From NCBI GenBank assembly GCA_046347475.1, contig JAXMGD010000001.1, positions 992,001 through 1,056,000 on the forward strand: a stretch of DNA of 64,000 nt. Reading direction: 5' to 3'. This DNA is from CAMCXE01 sp046347475. Lineage in GTDB: Bacteria > Pseudomonadota > Gammaproteobacteria > Pseudomonadales > Cellvibrionaceae. Shown here in pieces: positions 45,861 to 55,925 of the stretch. The first letter of the stretch is position 1; each line of letters begins with the position of its first letter. Under the pieces are notes generated by a model. It made no database searches and had not been told where the DNA came from. It saw only the letters and a program-made list of their open reading frames with translations. A program made the position numbers and the translations under genes.

Positions 45861-46978
45861 GTTGTCATTCTCTGGCCAGCTACAAATTTAATGCCCGCTT
45901 CCAAAAGCGCGATATTTACGTTGACGAAAAAATAAATAATTTTTACCGGCCCAATGGTGCGTAGGTTAGGTAATACGTGTGCGGCCAAAGCAAGGCCATA
46001 AAAGGCCAATTGGGCGATAAAAATAAGGCTGTAAAAAAGGCCAGCGGTTGCACACAGTGCGCTCAGTAAAAATGTTGCCAATAAAAACCAAGGGGTAAGC
46101 CAGCGCATTAATTTATGGCTGAATACTTGAAACGCAAAAAAACCCATGGTTTTTATATTAAGTACTTCTTTGTGGCGCCAAAGGCCCGTCATACCCCGAA
46201 TAACCGTGCGAATTTTGCGCGCGTATTCTTTGGAGGGGTCTTTTAAGTCTTGGTAATAACCTAATACATCCGGTGCGCTAATGGCTCGCAAGCCCGCTTT
46301 GGCAGCGTTTAAAGCGGTATTAAAATCGCTCGGCGAGTGGATATCCCACTCCTGGCAAATCGATTTGCGAGCTGCGAAAAAAGAGCCACTTAAACCCACT
46401 AAACCTGCCTGTTCCGATTCGAGTTTGCGTAGCCACATTTCGTATTTAACATAAGCGCCTTCACCTGCGATAGAGCCATCCTGGCTGATAAATCGGTCTT
46501 CGCTGGATACGGCTCCTACCGATGGGTCAGAAAAATATGCGACTAATTTTTCCAGCGCATCGGCGGGAATTTCTGTTGCCACATCGGAAAATACTAATAT
46601 TTCACCGCTGGCTTCGGCGATGGCGGTGCGCTGGGCATTTTCTTTGCCTAGTCGCTCGCTGGCGCGCACCAGGCGCACGCCCTGATCGGCATAGCGGCGT
46701 ACCAGATCATCGGTACCGTCGTCAGAGCAATCAGACGCTACAATCAATTCCAAGCTGGCGCGATCATATTGAATGGCGAGTGTGTTGCTAATTTTCTGTT
46801 CGATGCGGTGGGCTTCATTATAGGCGGTCACTATAAGGCTGACCTTGGGGCGTTCTGCGCTGGGATTGATGTTCATGCGGTGAGTTGTCCGCAGGCCGTT
46901 AATGCGCAGGATAACGGGGTAAATGAAATAGCTGAAAATGGCGGCAATTGCTGCCAGCCAGAACAAGCATTTAAGCAT
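45839..46978 (-). CDS. membrane GT2 glycosyltransferase
   Basis: 379 residues. N-terminal hydrophobic helix (1-20), GT-A domain (about 45-265) with LIVTAYNEAHRIE and the metal motif FSDVATEIP, then about three C-terminal helices (about 290-365). No QxxRW processivity motif is seen; the matching position reads RGMTGLW, so a non-processive enzyme is likely. First of a three-gene minus-strand unit, divergent from the 47188 gene. About 210 bp between them should hold both promoters. Confidence 0.86.
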   Translation of the reverse strand: MLKCLFWLAAIAAIFSYFIYPVILRINGLRTTHRMNINPSAERPKVSLIVTAYNEAHRIEQKISNTLAIQYDRASLELIVASDCSDDGTDDLVRRYADQGVRLVRASERLGKENAQRTAIAEASGEILVFSDVATEIPADALEKLVAYFSDPSVGAVSSEDRFISQDGSIAGEGAYVKYEMWLRKLESEQAGLVGLSGSFFAARKSICQEWDIHSPSDFNTALNAAKAGLRAISAPDVLGYYQDLKDPSKEYARKIRTVIRGMTGLWRHKEVLNIKTMGFFAFQVFSHKLMRWLTPWFLLATFLLSALCATAGLFYSLIFIAQLAFYGLALAAHVLPNLRTIGPVKIIYFFVNVNIALLEAGIKFVAGQRMTTWKPSAR

Positions 46979-47187
46979 GGGGACTCCTCTTTAACTAGGC
47001 GAGTAGGGGCGATCTAGGTAGAATCGCCGCCTTTGAAATCGCAGGTATCAATCCCGCGACGGCAGGCCCTTGAGTATACATGATCCTCTAAATACCGGTT
47101 AAACCCGCAGGCCTTGAGGCACTGCTGTAGGGCCTTATGGATGCTAAGGTGTTAACTTAATAATTAAGCGTTAGGTAGATACAACAT

Positions 47188-48291
47188 ATGGTCAAGCTGG
47201 AGCCTCCATTGCGAGTCCTGCATATTGTCTCTGGTGACCTTTGGGCGGGTGCTGAGGCGCAGGTCTTTACCCTTTTAAGCCATTTACAAGTCCTCGCCTC
47301 ACCAATGGTGGTGGTGTTAAATCCCGGCGAGCTTGCCGATCGCCTGCGGGAATTAAATATCCCCATGGTTGTTCTGCCCGAGGCGCTGATGTCGTCTGCA
47401 CAGATAACTTGGCAGTTGCTAAAAATCATTTATCAATTCAAACCTCAGGTTGTACACACCCATCGGCAAAAAGAAAATATTCTCGGCGGATTTGCGTTTG
47501 CGATTAATCGATTATTAGGCCGCGCGGGAGTTTCCGTTCGAACAGTGCACGGCGCATCGGAGTTTGCGCCGCGTGGTTTGGGGCGTTTGCAGGAATACCT
47601 TAATATTGTTGTCGGCCGCTATATTCAAGCGCAATTAGTTGCGGTGTCGGAAGATTTGCGCGCTAAATTACTGGATACCTTTAAACCTCATAAGCTAACC
47701 CTGGTGCGCAATGGTGTCGATGAGGTCTCCCTGCATGCGTTGTTGGAGGCTGGCATACCCAAACAAGCAGGTTTCCATGTGGGAATTGTCGGCCGCTTAG
47801 AAGCGGTAAAACGGGTGGATTTATTTCTTGCGATGGCGGCTGAATTAATTGCTTTGGCGCCGCAGGAGCCCTGGCAGTTTCATGTGATTGGCGATGGTCG
47901 TTTGGCCGCGCAATTAAAAGCCCAGGCGACATCGTTGGGTATTTTCGATCGTGTGCGGTTTCACGGTCAGGTCAATCCGGTGGCGCCGTTGTTGGCACAG
48001 TTGGATATGATTGTTATGTGCTCCGATCACGAAGGTACGCCCATGGTGGCCCTGGAGGCCCTTGCCTTGGGAATCCCCTTGCTTGCCCATCGAGTAGGGG
48101 GGCTGGCGGAATTGTTGGCCGATTGTGAGCCTTTGTTAGTGAGTGATCATTCGCCACGGGGTTATGCCGATAAGTTGTTGGCTTATCGGCAGGCGCCCAC
48201 TGCCCCTGTGCACTTACCCGCCGAGTACACCGCGCGCTGCAACGCAGAATCTATGATGGCTCTGTACAATCGCCTGTTGGGCGCCGCTTAA
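47188..48291 (+). CDS. GT4-type glycosyltransferase
   Basis: 367 residues, GT-B fold. The N-terminus has VLHIVSGDLWAGAEAQVF, and the C-terminal donor domain starts HVGIVGRLEAVKRVDLF and includes the EX7E-like EGTPMVALEALALG. TAGGT lies upstream. First gene of a five-gene plus-strand unit. Confidence 0.9.
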   Translation: MVKLEPPLRVLHIVSGDLWAGAEAQVFTLLSHLQVLASPMVVVLNPGELADRLRELNIPMVVLPEALMSSAQITWQLLKIIYQFKPQVVHTHRQKENILGGFAFAINRLLGRAGVSVRTVHGASEFAPRGLGRLQEYLNIVVGRYIQAQLVAVSEDLRAKLLDTFKPHKLTLVRNGVDEVSLHALLEAGIPKQAGFHVGIVGRLEAVKRVDLFLAMAAELIALAPQEPWQFHVIGDGRLAAQLKAQATSLGIFDRVRFHGQVNPVAPLLAQLDMIVMCSDHEGTPMVALEALALGIPLLAHRVGGLAELLADCEPLLVSDHSPRGYADKLLAYRQAPTAPVHLPAEYTARCNAESMMALYNRLLGAA

Positions 48292-48322
48292 CTCGGCTTT
48301 TTATTTCAGTTTGAGATTCCCA

Positions 48323-49480
48323 ATGGTTATGAATGCGCATCACACGGACACTAAACCTTCGCTATTGCTAGTGGCCAATTGGGATTCCAACGTCGGTTAT
48401 GCTTGGTGGCTGATGGAGAGTTATTGGGCGCGTATTTGCCGCCAGTACAGTGATCGCTACCAGATTATTTTAGCCTTTCCCAGTATCTCAACAATACCCG
48501 ACCATTTGCAGCTGGACGATTTGAATTGCGTAGAATTTCCTTTTGCCCAGGAGTGGGGTGTGAGTTTTATTCAGCGTGCGCAATTTATTTTGCGCCATCG
48601 CATCAAAGTAATTTACCTCACTGATCACCCCACGTTTGCACTGTCGTATTTGCTTTATCGCTGTTTGGGCGTGCGATGGGTTATCACCCACGACCACTCG
48701 CCCGGTCAGCGCAACGCACCCAGCGGTTTTAAAAAAATCATCAAATCCCTCTGTAATCGTTTGAGGTGGCTTTCTGCCGATGCCTGTATAGGTGCTACGG
48801 ATTACGTTAAAGAGCGTTTGCAGCGGGTAAATTGTGTGCCTCAGGCGAAATGTTTTGCTGCGCCCAATGGCATAGTGCTGCGCCCACTCAGTGGAGACAA
48901 ACAAGCACTGCGTAAGCGGTTTGGCTTTGATACTGCCAGTCAAATAGTTGTGACGGTGGCGCGGGCGAATAAATATAAAGGCATTGATTTCGCACTGGAT
49001 GTTTTTGCGCTCATAACTAAAGCTCATCCAGAGCTTAACTTTACTTATTTAATGGTGGGTGATGGACCGCATTTAGCGGAGTTTAAACAGCGGGCAGTCC
49101 AATTAGGCTTGTCCGAGCGCATGGTATTTTTAGGGCGCGTGGAATCGGTGGATGATTATTTGCTCGCCTGCGACATAGCCTTTCACCCCTCCTTAGGTGA
49201 AGTGGGCTATTGCCTGGCAATATTGGAATATATGCAGGCTAATTTACCTGTGGTAGTGCCAGATAATCCCTCCGTTTGTGGCGCGACTAGTCCTGCAACT
49301 GGCGTGATTTATCCTGAATTTAATCTTGCCTCAGCAGCAGAGGCATTGACAACATTGATGCAGCAGCCGCTGCTTAGCGCGCAAAAAGGCCAGGCGGGTC
49401 GCCAGATGGTTGAGGAGCAATTTAGCCTTGCTAAGTCCCATCAGGCATTAATCAACGTTTTTGACACAATAATGCGGTGA
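48323..49480 (+). CDS. GT4-type glycosyltransferase
   Basis: About 386 residues, GT-B fold. VARANKYKGIDFALDVF and MVGDGPHLAEFKQRA define the donor half, and HPSLGEVGYCLAILEYMQ is the EX7E region, with its first Glu in LGEVGYC. ATG 48323 is preferred over a TTG at 48311. It follows the previous gene by about 30 bp. Confidence 0.88.
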   Translation: MVMNAHHTDTKPSLLLVANWDSNVGYAWWLMESYWARICRQYSDRYQIILAFPSISTIPDHLQLDDLNCVEFPFAQEWGVSFIQRAQFILRHRIKVIYLTDHPTFALSYLLYRCLGVRWVITHDHSPGQRNAPSGFKKIIKSLCNRLRWLSADACIGATDYVKERLQRVNCVPQAKCFAAPNGIVLRPLSGDKQALRKRFGFDTASQIVVTVARANKYKGIDFALDVFALITKAHPELNFTYLMVGDGPHLAEFKQRAVQLGLSERMVFLGRVESVDDYLLACDIAFHPSLGEVGYCLAILEYMQANLPVVVPDNPSVCGATSPATGVIYPEFNLASAAEALTTLMQQPLLSAQKGQAGRQMVEEQFSLAKSHQALINVFDTIMR

Positions 49481-49490
49481 ACGTAACTTT

Positions 49491-51299
49491 ATGTATATAT
49501 GGCAAATAATAAAAACTGCGGTGAGTGTGTTTAATCGCAAACAATATAGGTCGTTTATTGTTCTACTGATGTTCTTTTTAATTTCGGCCGTGATTCAAGT
49601 GGCTGGGATTGCCAGTATTGGGCCTTTTATCGCCGCGCTTACCAGCCCTGAGTTATTGAAAAACAATGTGGTTATGAAGTCGCTAATGGCTATGTTTAAT
49701 CTGCAGACCAACGTAGAAGTTATATCCTTTGTGGCTGTGGTATCGCTGGCCTTGCTGGTTATCTCGAATGCTGTTTCGGTGGCGGCTCAATGGTTATTAC
49801 TGACCTTCAGTATGGATATAGGCGGCTCTGTGCAGGGGCGTTTATTTGCAAGCCTTATCTCCCGCGACTATTTGTTTCATAAATCCAATGATTATTCCGC
49901 CTCTATCCCAAAAATTTCACAGGATGCCTTGCGGTTTGTTTATATGGTGTTGCAACCTATTTTGCAGTTGTTTTCCAATGGGTTCGTGGTGGTCATTATT
50001 TTAGGTGGCATAGTTGCGCTTAATCCCATGGTGGCCTTTGTTGCTGGGTTTGTTTTGTCGGTGGCTTATGCCGGCACCTATTATTTTTTGAAAAAGCAGA
50101 TGACGGCCGCGGGCGATCAGCTGACGCAGAAAACCGCCGCCACCCATAAGGTGCTCAACGAGGCATTTGTAGGTGTCAAAGAAATTAAATTGGTAGGCAT
50201 TGAACAGCAGTTTATTGATAAGTTTAACCAGGTGAATCGACAGGGTATGCAATCGGCCACATTTTTAAGTTTGGCTGTGGATATTCCCCGCTATGTGATT
50301 GAAACCATTGCCCTGTCGGCTATTTTTATCAGTGCTATTTTCGCCTTGATGGCTGGTATTGAACCCTCCTCTATTTTGCCTATTCTCAGCTTATATGCGG
50401 TGGCTGGTTATAAATTGTTGCCGACCATGCAACAGGTTTACAAGGCAGTTTCTTCTATTAGTGCGCACGGTTCGGTGGCAAAGGATATCGAGTGGGAAAT
50501 AGCTCAGCACAAAACAACCTCCAGCAGCGACGAACTGCTTGCCCAGCCCTCTGAGCGCCAAGGGTTGTCTGTGGAGGTTAACAATGTCTCTTATCAGTAT
50601 CCCAATACCAATCAGTACGCCCTCCAAAATGTTAGTGTGCAGTTTTGTTTCGGTAAAATTAATACCATTGCTGGACATTCAGGTTCGGGTAAATCAACGC
50701 TGTTGGATATAGCCCTTGGTTTATTGCCGCCTAGCAGTGGGCAATTATTGGTGGGAGGCGAAGCTATCACCAACCATACAGCGCGCGCCTATCAGCAGCG
50801 TATAGGTTTTGTGCCACAGCACGTCTTTATTCTCAATGACACAGTCGCGCGCAATGTGGCGTTTGGTGAAGCGGCTGAGCATTTTAATGCAGAGCGCTTA
50901 ACCAAAAGTTTAAAGCTGGCCGGTGCCATGGAATTTGTTAGCCGTCTGCCTGAGGGTGTTAATACAGTGTTGGGGCAGGATGGTAAATTGCTCAGCGGTG
51001 GCCAGCGGCAAAAAATCGCTATTGCCCGTTGTTTGTATCGGAACTCCGATATTTTGTTTTTGGATGAACCCACCAGCGCATTGGATATAGATGCTGAATT
51101 CGAGTTTATGCAGGTGTTGGAATCCTTAAAAGAGCGCTACCTGATTATTATTATTTCTCACCGCCCATCGGCAATTCGTTATTCTGATTTTATTTGCCTA
51201 ATGAAAGACGGTGTTATAGAGGCAGCAGGTAGTTTTGACGAGCTTAAGCAGTGCAGTGATTCATTCCGAAATTTAATTGAAAAAAGCTCGATGGAGTAG
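49491..51299 (+). CDS. ABC transporter, fused permease-ATPase (MsbA/PglK-like flippase)
   Basis: 602 residues. Six transmembrane helices (about 15-330), then an ATPase domain with Walker A GHSGSGKST (about 395), the Q-loop, signature LSGGQRQK and Walker B ILFLDEPTSALD. It forms a homodimer. Within a glycosyltransferase operon it is a candidate flippase for a lipid-linked glycan, in place of a Wzx protein, which is absent here; export of another substrate is possible. Confidence 0.9.
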   Translation: MYIWQIIKTAVSVFNRKQYRSFIVLLMFFLISAVIQVAGIASIGPFIAALTSPELLKNNVVMKSLMAMFNLQTNVEVISFVAVVSLALLVISNAVSVAAQWLLLTFSMDIGGSVQGRLFASLISRDYLFHKSNDYSASIPKISQDALRFVYMVLQPILQLFSNGFVVVIILGGIVALNPMVAFVAGFVLSVAYAGTYYFLKKQMTAAGDQLTQKTAATHKVLNEAFVGVKEIKLVGIEQQFIDKFNQVNRQGMQSATFLSLAVDIPRYVIETIALSAIFISAIFALMAGIEPSSILPILSLYAVAGYKLLPTMQQVYKAVSSISAHGSVAKDIEWEIAQHKTTSSSDELLAQPSERQGLSVEVNNVSYQYPNTNQYALQNVSVQFCFGKINTIAGHSGSGKSTLLDIALGLLPPSSGQLLVGGEAITNHTARAYQQRIGFVPQHVFILNDTVARNVAFGEAAEHFNAERLTKSLKLAGAMEFVSRLPEGVNTVLGQDGKLLSGGQRQKIAIARCLYRNSDILFLDEPTSALDIDAEFEFMQVLESLKERYLIIIISHRPSAIRYSDFICLMKDGVIEAAGSFDELKQCSDSFRNLIEKSSME

Positions 51300-51305
51300 T
51301 GCTTG

Positions 51306-52373
51306 ATGACACCCTATGCCTTAAAAATTCTGTATTTTTTTAATCATCCGACAGCAGAAGATGAGCGAAAAATTGCTGGTGGAGAAATCCCTTCCGATCG
51401 ACTGTATGGCATGGTGGAGCTTAAGCAGCGCGGTTGGCAGATAGATGCTTGTGACGAGCGCTTAAGTGCTTTTGAATATCGCATGAGGCCTTGGATGAGC
51501 TGGATTAACTGGGCCTGTATCAAAAAAGCTCTGCGTTTTGATGCGTGGGTCGTTAAGGATAACTTTTCGTTTATCCTTAGCATTCTGGCCCGCTTGTGCG
51601 GTAAAAAGCTGATCTATATAGACAGTTTATTTCACTATCCTAAAAGTCGTTTGCGCCGCGCATCTATTTGGCTAAACATAAGGCTGGCACCCCAAATTGG
51701 GGTGTATTCCCAGTTTCAGGCCGATTTTTGGTCCCGCACTATGTCGGTCAGCCAGGATAAATTTCGCGTCTTTAGTTATACCGTGGATCATGAATTTTAT
51801 CTGCGTGGTTTTGCCAGCGCGCAGGCAAGCGTCGATAAGTCGCCTTATGTATTGGCCACAGGTAGAGATATGGGGCGGGATTTTGCCACCTTAATTGAGG
51901 CGACGGCGCGCTTAAATATTGATTTAAAACTAGTGACCTTGCCTTATTTATTGCCGAAAAATATCGGCGATTATGGCCATGTGCAGGTGTTGCAGCGCAT
52001 AGCCTATGAGGAATTATTTAGTTTGTACCGACAGGCTGTCGCGGTGGCTGTGCCGCTGCGCGACAATATAGAGTATCCCTCGGGTATTCGTGCTGGCCTT
52101 GAAGCTATGTTGCTAGGGTGCCCCACTTTGTGTACCCAATCGGAAATACTCAACGAGTATTCCGCCCCCGCCGAACAAGAAATTGTGTACTGCGCGCCTC
52201 ACTCAGTTGACGACATGGCGCGGGCGCTGAGGACGATCATGACCCTGTCTGATGACGAGCGGCAAAAAATGTGTCAGCGTGCGCAGGAAAAGGTCTTTAG
52301 GCGATATTCCATGGCGCAGTTTGTTGCTGAGTTGGAGCAGGTATTTCATGAAATGGCAGGTAAAGTGTCTTAA
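51306..52373 (+). CDS. GT4-like glycosyltransferase
   Basis: About 355 residues from ATG 51306, six bases after the ABC gene. GT-B-like; the C-terminal half has the ATGRDMGRDF donor-loop start and PSGIRAGLEAMLLGCP as the EX7E region. The N-terminal half is weakly conserved. Confidence 0.8.
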   Translation: MTPYALKILYFFNHPTAEDERKIAGGEIPSDRLYGMVELKQRGWQIDACDERLSAFEYRMRPWMSWINWACIKKALRFDAWVVKDNFSFILSILARLCGKKLIYIDSLFHYPKSRLRRASIWLNIRLAPQIGVYSQFQADFWSRTMSVSQDKFRVFSYTVDHEFYLRGFASAQASVDKSPYVLATGRDMGRDFATLIEATARLNIDLKLVTLPYLLPKNIGDYGHVQVLQRIAYEELFSLYRQAVAVAVPLRDNIEYPSGIRAGLEAMLLGCPTLCTQSEILNEYSAPAEQEIVYCAPHSVDDMARALRTIMTLSDDERQKMCQRAQEKVFRRYSMAQFVAELEQVFHEMAGKVS

Positions 52374-52446
52374 TTAATTTCATGCTGTTAAACCTGTCTT
52401 AGGTGGGCGCGATGAAAACTCTGGTGATAGTGGTGGCAAGGCCTTT

Positions 52447-53361
52447 ATGTCGTTAACAGTAAGTGTAATTATTCCCGCCTATAATTCTGCCGCTACAATC
52501 GAGCGCGCGCTGCACTCGGTGTTGGAGCAGACACTGCAGCCGTGTGAAATTATTCTAGTGGATGATGGGTCACGCGACGATACCCTAGCTTTGGTTCGTT
52601 CGAAATTTCCCCAGGTTCAGGTGCTTGCACAAGCCAACGCGGGGGCGTCTGCTGCTCGCAATCGCGGGGTTGCTAGGGCGCGGGGTGAATTAATTGCTTT
52701 TTTAGATTCCGACGACGCTTGGCATCCGCAGAAGCTACAAATGCAGGTGGCGGTATTTGAACGCTCACCACATTTGAATATAGTGTCTACGCAATGCGAA
52801 TATTTTACTGAGCAAAAATGGCTGAGTGAGCAGCCACTGCACATGGCGGAATTTGAGCGTGTGGAGAGCCAAGAATTGGATTTTTATCGGGTTTTTGCCC
52901 ATCCATTTTTAGCCACACCCTCTGTCATGATGCGTAAAGAATTTTTTGATGCATTGGCTGGATTTGATCAAACGCTTGAGACGGCTGAAGATGTGGATTT
53001 ATGGCTGCGAGCGGCATATCACGGGCGCTACGCTTTAGTAGAGGCCCCGCTTACTGTAGTAATTGCGCAGGAAGAATCTCTCTCGACGCGAACACTGCAT
53101 TCACCCTATGGCCAACACCTGGTAGTGCTCAGGCGTTTTTGTCGTGGAAAATCATTTGGCTTGAAATTTTGGTGCTGGATTTTACCTAAAACCAAAAGCG
53201 AAATTTATTGCAAATGGGGTTCCACCTTATTAGTGATCCATCGGCCTTTGGAGGCTTGGTATAAATTGTCGTGCTCTTTGTTGTGCATGCCCACGGCGAG
53301 AGGTTTTTTTCTTTGGCTTAAGGCCTTAGTCCGCGTTGTGGTGCCGCCGGTTAAATCCTAA
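52447..53361 (+). CDS. GT2-type glycosyltransferase
   Basis: 304 residues. SVIIPAYNSAATIERAL, LVDDGSRDDTLALV and LDSDDAWHPQKL give the GT-A fold with a DxD-type motif; a EDVDLWLRAAY acceptor segment follows. It ends the plus-strand unit, just before the MITE-like element. Confidence 0.92.
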   Translation: MSLTVSVIIPAYNSAATIERALHSVLEQTLQPCEIILVDDGSRDDTLALVRSKFPQVQVLAQANAGASAARNRGVARARGELIAFLDSDDAWHPQKLQMQVAVFERSPHLNIVSTQCEYFTEQKWLSEQPLHMAEFERVESQELDFYRVFAHPFLATPSVMMRKEFFDALAGFDQTLETAEDVDLWLRAAYHGRYALVEAPLTVVIAQEESLSTRTLHSPYGQHLVVLRRFCRGKSFGLKFWCWILPKTKSEIYCKWGSTLLVIHRPLEAWYKLSCSLLCMPTARGFFLWLKALVRVVVPPVKS

Positions 53362-53370
53362 GATTGTTAG

Positions 53371-53518
53371 TTAAGGGCACCTCCGGAAATTCAGTTTTCG
53401 TGATGATCGCGGTGTGTTTTCGCGCGGAAAGAGCAAGTTTATGCAGTATAAATAACCGATTGAGCACGAAAATAACAAAGCGAGGGTGCTAGAAGTGGAT
53501 TTCTGGAGGTGCCCTTAA
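53371..53518. mobile_element. MITE-like element with 22-bp terminal inverted repeats
   Basis: 148 bp with ends that match 20 of 22 positions (left TTAAGGGCACCTCC...; right end is the reverse complement). TTAA at both outer ends may be the target duplication. No coding capacity and a partly palindromic interior. It resembles a non-autonomous derivative of a DDE-transposase element; the parent is not in the window. Confidence 0.65.
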
Positions 53519-54010
53519 GTGCTTCTGTAAATATATTAGCCCGCTTAGGGGTTGCTGTATTCGTATCACACTTATTCACTCAGCTATAAAATTCAGATTT
53601 TTTTAGCATTTTTAATGCGAGAATATTATGTGTCTGCGCCGAGGTGTGGAGATTGTGGCCAGCAAAAAATTTGAGCGCGCAAATTGATTTTGGCCCGTGA
53701 ATGTCATTTTTTGGGTGCTTTGTGTGGGGTAATTTATAACGCCTGAGTGATTTTTTGGATTAATTTAGTTTTATTCAGTCTAAAGAATGCAAGCCTGTTA
53801 ATGTTTGCATGTGCATGGATTGATGGTCGCCTCACTTGTCGGGGTGTGCCATGTTTCTCTACCACCACTCAATACTGAGGATAAGCTGGTGGTTTTGATT
53901 GTTAGATCACATTTGCAATGCGCGAGAATTCGTGATAATTGAACTATTTGGTGCGCAGGCTGAAGCCTGGGCTATGGTTACCAATAAGTACACACAATGA
54001 GGTTTTGGGT
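53519..54010. other. AT-rich intergenic region
   Basis: About 490 bp between the MITE-like element and the jelly-roll gene. No gene is supported. GAGG at about 53999 serves the ATG at 54011. The promoter is likely here, but no pair of boxes is clear. Confidence 0.35.
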
Positions 54011-54925
54011 ATGAAATGTTTGAAGGTTCTTGCGGCAGGCCTAGCTGTAGCTTGTTGGAATAATTCGGCGCTGGCTTGGCGTTTGGACTTAAATTTTAAC
54101 AATGGAGAAGTGGGCAAGGCGGCTGACCGCTCACCTGCTGTGTTTGGTTCTGCAGGTGGTGTCTTGTACACCACTGCAAAATCCTTCGAAGGTGGCAAGG
54201 GTGTTGAAATGAACATCACTGCAGGCGATACAGGCTTTGGTATTTGGGGCGGCATTATTGGCCACCCGACCGCACTCAAAAAAGGCGACCAAATTTGGTT
54301 TCGTGTGCGGACCTACTGGCCATCAGGATTTAACTACGACTCTACTGGTGAGGGTGGCCACCTTAAGTTCCTTCGCATCCATACCCAGTCGGCCGGTGGG
54401 GAAAATGAGGGTTATAACGACTGGTATATGAACCCCCGGGGCACTGATATTTCCCACAAATTCATCTTTGAAGGCGAGCAGATGTGGTATGACATGGTGC
54501 CTACCGCCTATCAACCCCAGTACGACGTTTGGGAAAGCTATGAATTCTATGTCAAATTAGATGATGTGCCCGTTTCCAAGGGCGGCCAAGGCCGAGTACG
54601 CGCCTGGAAAAATGGCAAATTGTTAGCCGATATCACCAACCGCAAAACGCTGGTGTCGCCCACCTCTGTATCCGATCGTACCCATATCTTTACCTATTGG
54701 AATGGCGGCTCGCCAAAGACGCAAAAAATGTATGTTGATGATGTGGTATTGACCTCCGATCAACCCACGCATAAGGATGCGAATGGCTTTTATTGTGTAG
54801 GTACTGAAGAGACGGCAACCGGGCAACAGTTACCAGCGCCAGGAGGCACCACCACGGCACCACCACCGGCACAGCCTGAAATGGCACCGCCGCAAAACCT
54901 CAAGGCGACGAAAACGAGCATTTAA
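54011..54925 (+). CDS. secreted concanavalin-like (jelly-roll) protein, candidate polysaccharide lyase or hydrolase
   Basis: About 304 residues from ATG 54011, with GAGG upstream. Signal peptide ends SALA|WR. The rest is beta-rich: WFRVRTYWPSGFNYDS, HLKFLRIHT, WESYEFYVKLDD and KMYVDDVVL, a pattern seen in jelly-roll polysaccharide lyases and lectin-like proteins. A Pro/Thr linker follows and the protein ends PPQNLKATKTSI, which looks like the first strand of an FN3 domain cut short. It may trim or bind the exported polymer. The family assignment is tentative. Confidence 0.65.
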   Translation: MKCLKVLAAGLAVACWNNSALAWRLDLNFNNGEVGKAADRSPAVFGSAGGVLYTTAKSFEGGKGVEMNITAGDTGFGIWGGIIGHPTALKKGDQIWFRVRTYWPSGFNYDSTGEGGHLKFLRIHTQSAGGENEGYNDWYMNPRGTDISHKFIFEGEQMWYDMVPTAYQPQYDVWESYEFYVKLDDVPVSKGGQGRVRAWKNGKLLADITNRKTLVSPTSVSDRTHIFTYWNGGSPKTQKMYVDDVVLTSDQPTHKDANGFYCVGTEETATGQQLPAPGGTTTAPPPAQPEMAPPQNLKATKTSI

Positions 54926-54934
54926 CTACACTAC

Positions 54935-54958
54935 TGCGGCGCCATCAGGCGCCGTTTT
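54935..54958 (+). terminator. Rho-independent terminator between convergent genes
   Basis: CGGCGCC / GGCGCCG stem with an ATCA loop (54937-54954) followed by four T residues. It also abuts the stop codon of the minus-strand gene. Confidence 0.8.
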
Positions 54959-55925
54959 AGTTTTGATGAATGAGTTTTTGAGCCGTATGTAACGAGTTCT
55001 GCCACTCCTGCAGCAGTAGTGTGTGCAGTTGTTCCACCTGCTGAATGTAATCCGTTTTGTTGGAGAGTACCTGTTCTATGCAGCGGGCTATGCTTGCGGC
55101 TGTATTGTCGCAATAGGTGCCTCCGATGCGAAAATAGTCCTGTGTTGCTTGGTTATTGGATAACACAAACGGTTTATTAAAGCTCACGGCTTCGTACGCA
55201 CCGCACACTAAGCAGTGGTCGCGTGTGGTGAGGTCGAGCACTAGGTCGCAGGCATTAAGCAGGCTTAAATATTCTGGCTCGGGTAGGTAACCCGTCAATT
55301 TAATATTCGCTGGTAGCGGTTTGCCGTATTGTTGCTCGCGCCCCTTGCTCTTACCTGTGACATAAAAAGTTATAGCGGGTAATGCTTCTGCCGCCTTAAA
55401 CACTTCTAAAAAGGGTTCATCTGCCGCCCAGGAGCAGATGAAAATGACCGAATTAGCCAAGGGTTCTTTTGCCGCGGGTGCGTGTAGTGTCGGCAATGGG
55501 TCCGGTAGCACTAAGGGACGGCCTTGTTTAGCTTCAATAATTTTTGCCATACCCGTATTGGTGACTATGGTGTACGCCGTATTTCGAATGATTAGGTCTG
55601 CAATTTTTTGTAACCAGAAACTATCGCCTTCTTTGGGGAAAACCCCTGCATTATGAGCATCTATCACCAAGCGGTAGCGCAAGACTGGCCGCAACACTAC
55701 GCAGAGTAAACTCAGTATGATGGACGGGTTCTGCGCTATAACGACTTGATTGCGCCACTGCCACAGCAGGCAGAGCGTTTTGCCGAGCGAAAGCGCGTAA
55801 CGCTGCACACGACGTGCGTGCGGATAATCCAGTTGCACCAAATGCGCATTTAAGTGTGCACTGAGGGAGCGGTTGCGGGTGTGATTTTCCCAGGAAATCC
55901 AGAGAAGAGGGGCTTGTGTGCTCAT
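54957..55925 (-). CDS. GT4-like glycosyltransferase
   Basis: 322 residues. GT-B-like: VIFICSWAADEPFLEVFKA starts the donor half, TGYLPEPEYLSLLNACDLVLDLT follows, with CLVCGAYEAVSFNKP in the EX7E position. A hydrophobic stretch near residue 70-85 may aid membrane contact. Last of a four-gene, overlapping minus-strand operon (four-base overlap with the ligase gene). Confidence 0.8.
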   Translation of the reverse strand: MSTQAPLLWISWENHTRNRSLSAHLNAHLVQLDYPHARRVQRYALSLGKTLCLLWQWRNQVVIAQNPSIILSLLCVVLRPVLRYRLVIDAHNAGVFPKEGDSFWLQKIADLIIRNTAYTIVTNTGMAKIIEAKQGRPLVLPDPLPTLHAPAAKEPLANSVIFICSWAADEPFLEVFKAAEALPAITFYVTGKSKGREQQYGKPLPANIKLTGYLPEPEYLSLLNACDLVLDLTTRDHCLVCGAYEAVSFNKPFVLSNNQATQDYFRIGGTYCDNTAASIARCIEQVLSNKTDYIQQVEQLHTLLLQEWQNSLHTAQKLIHQN

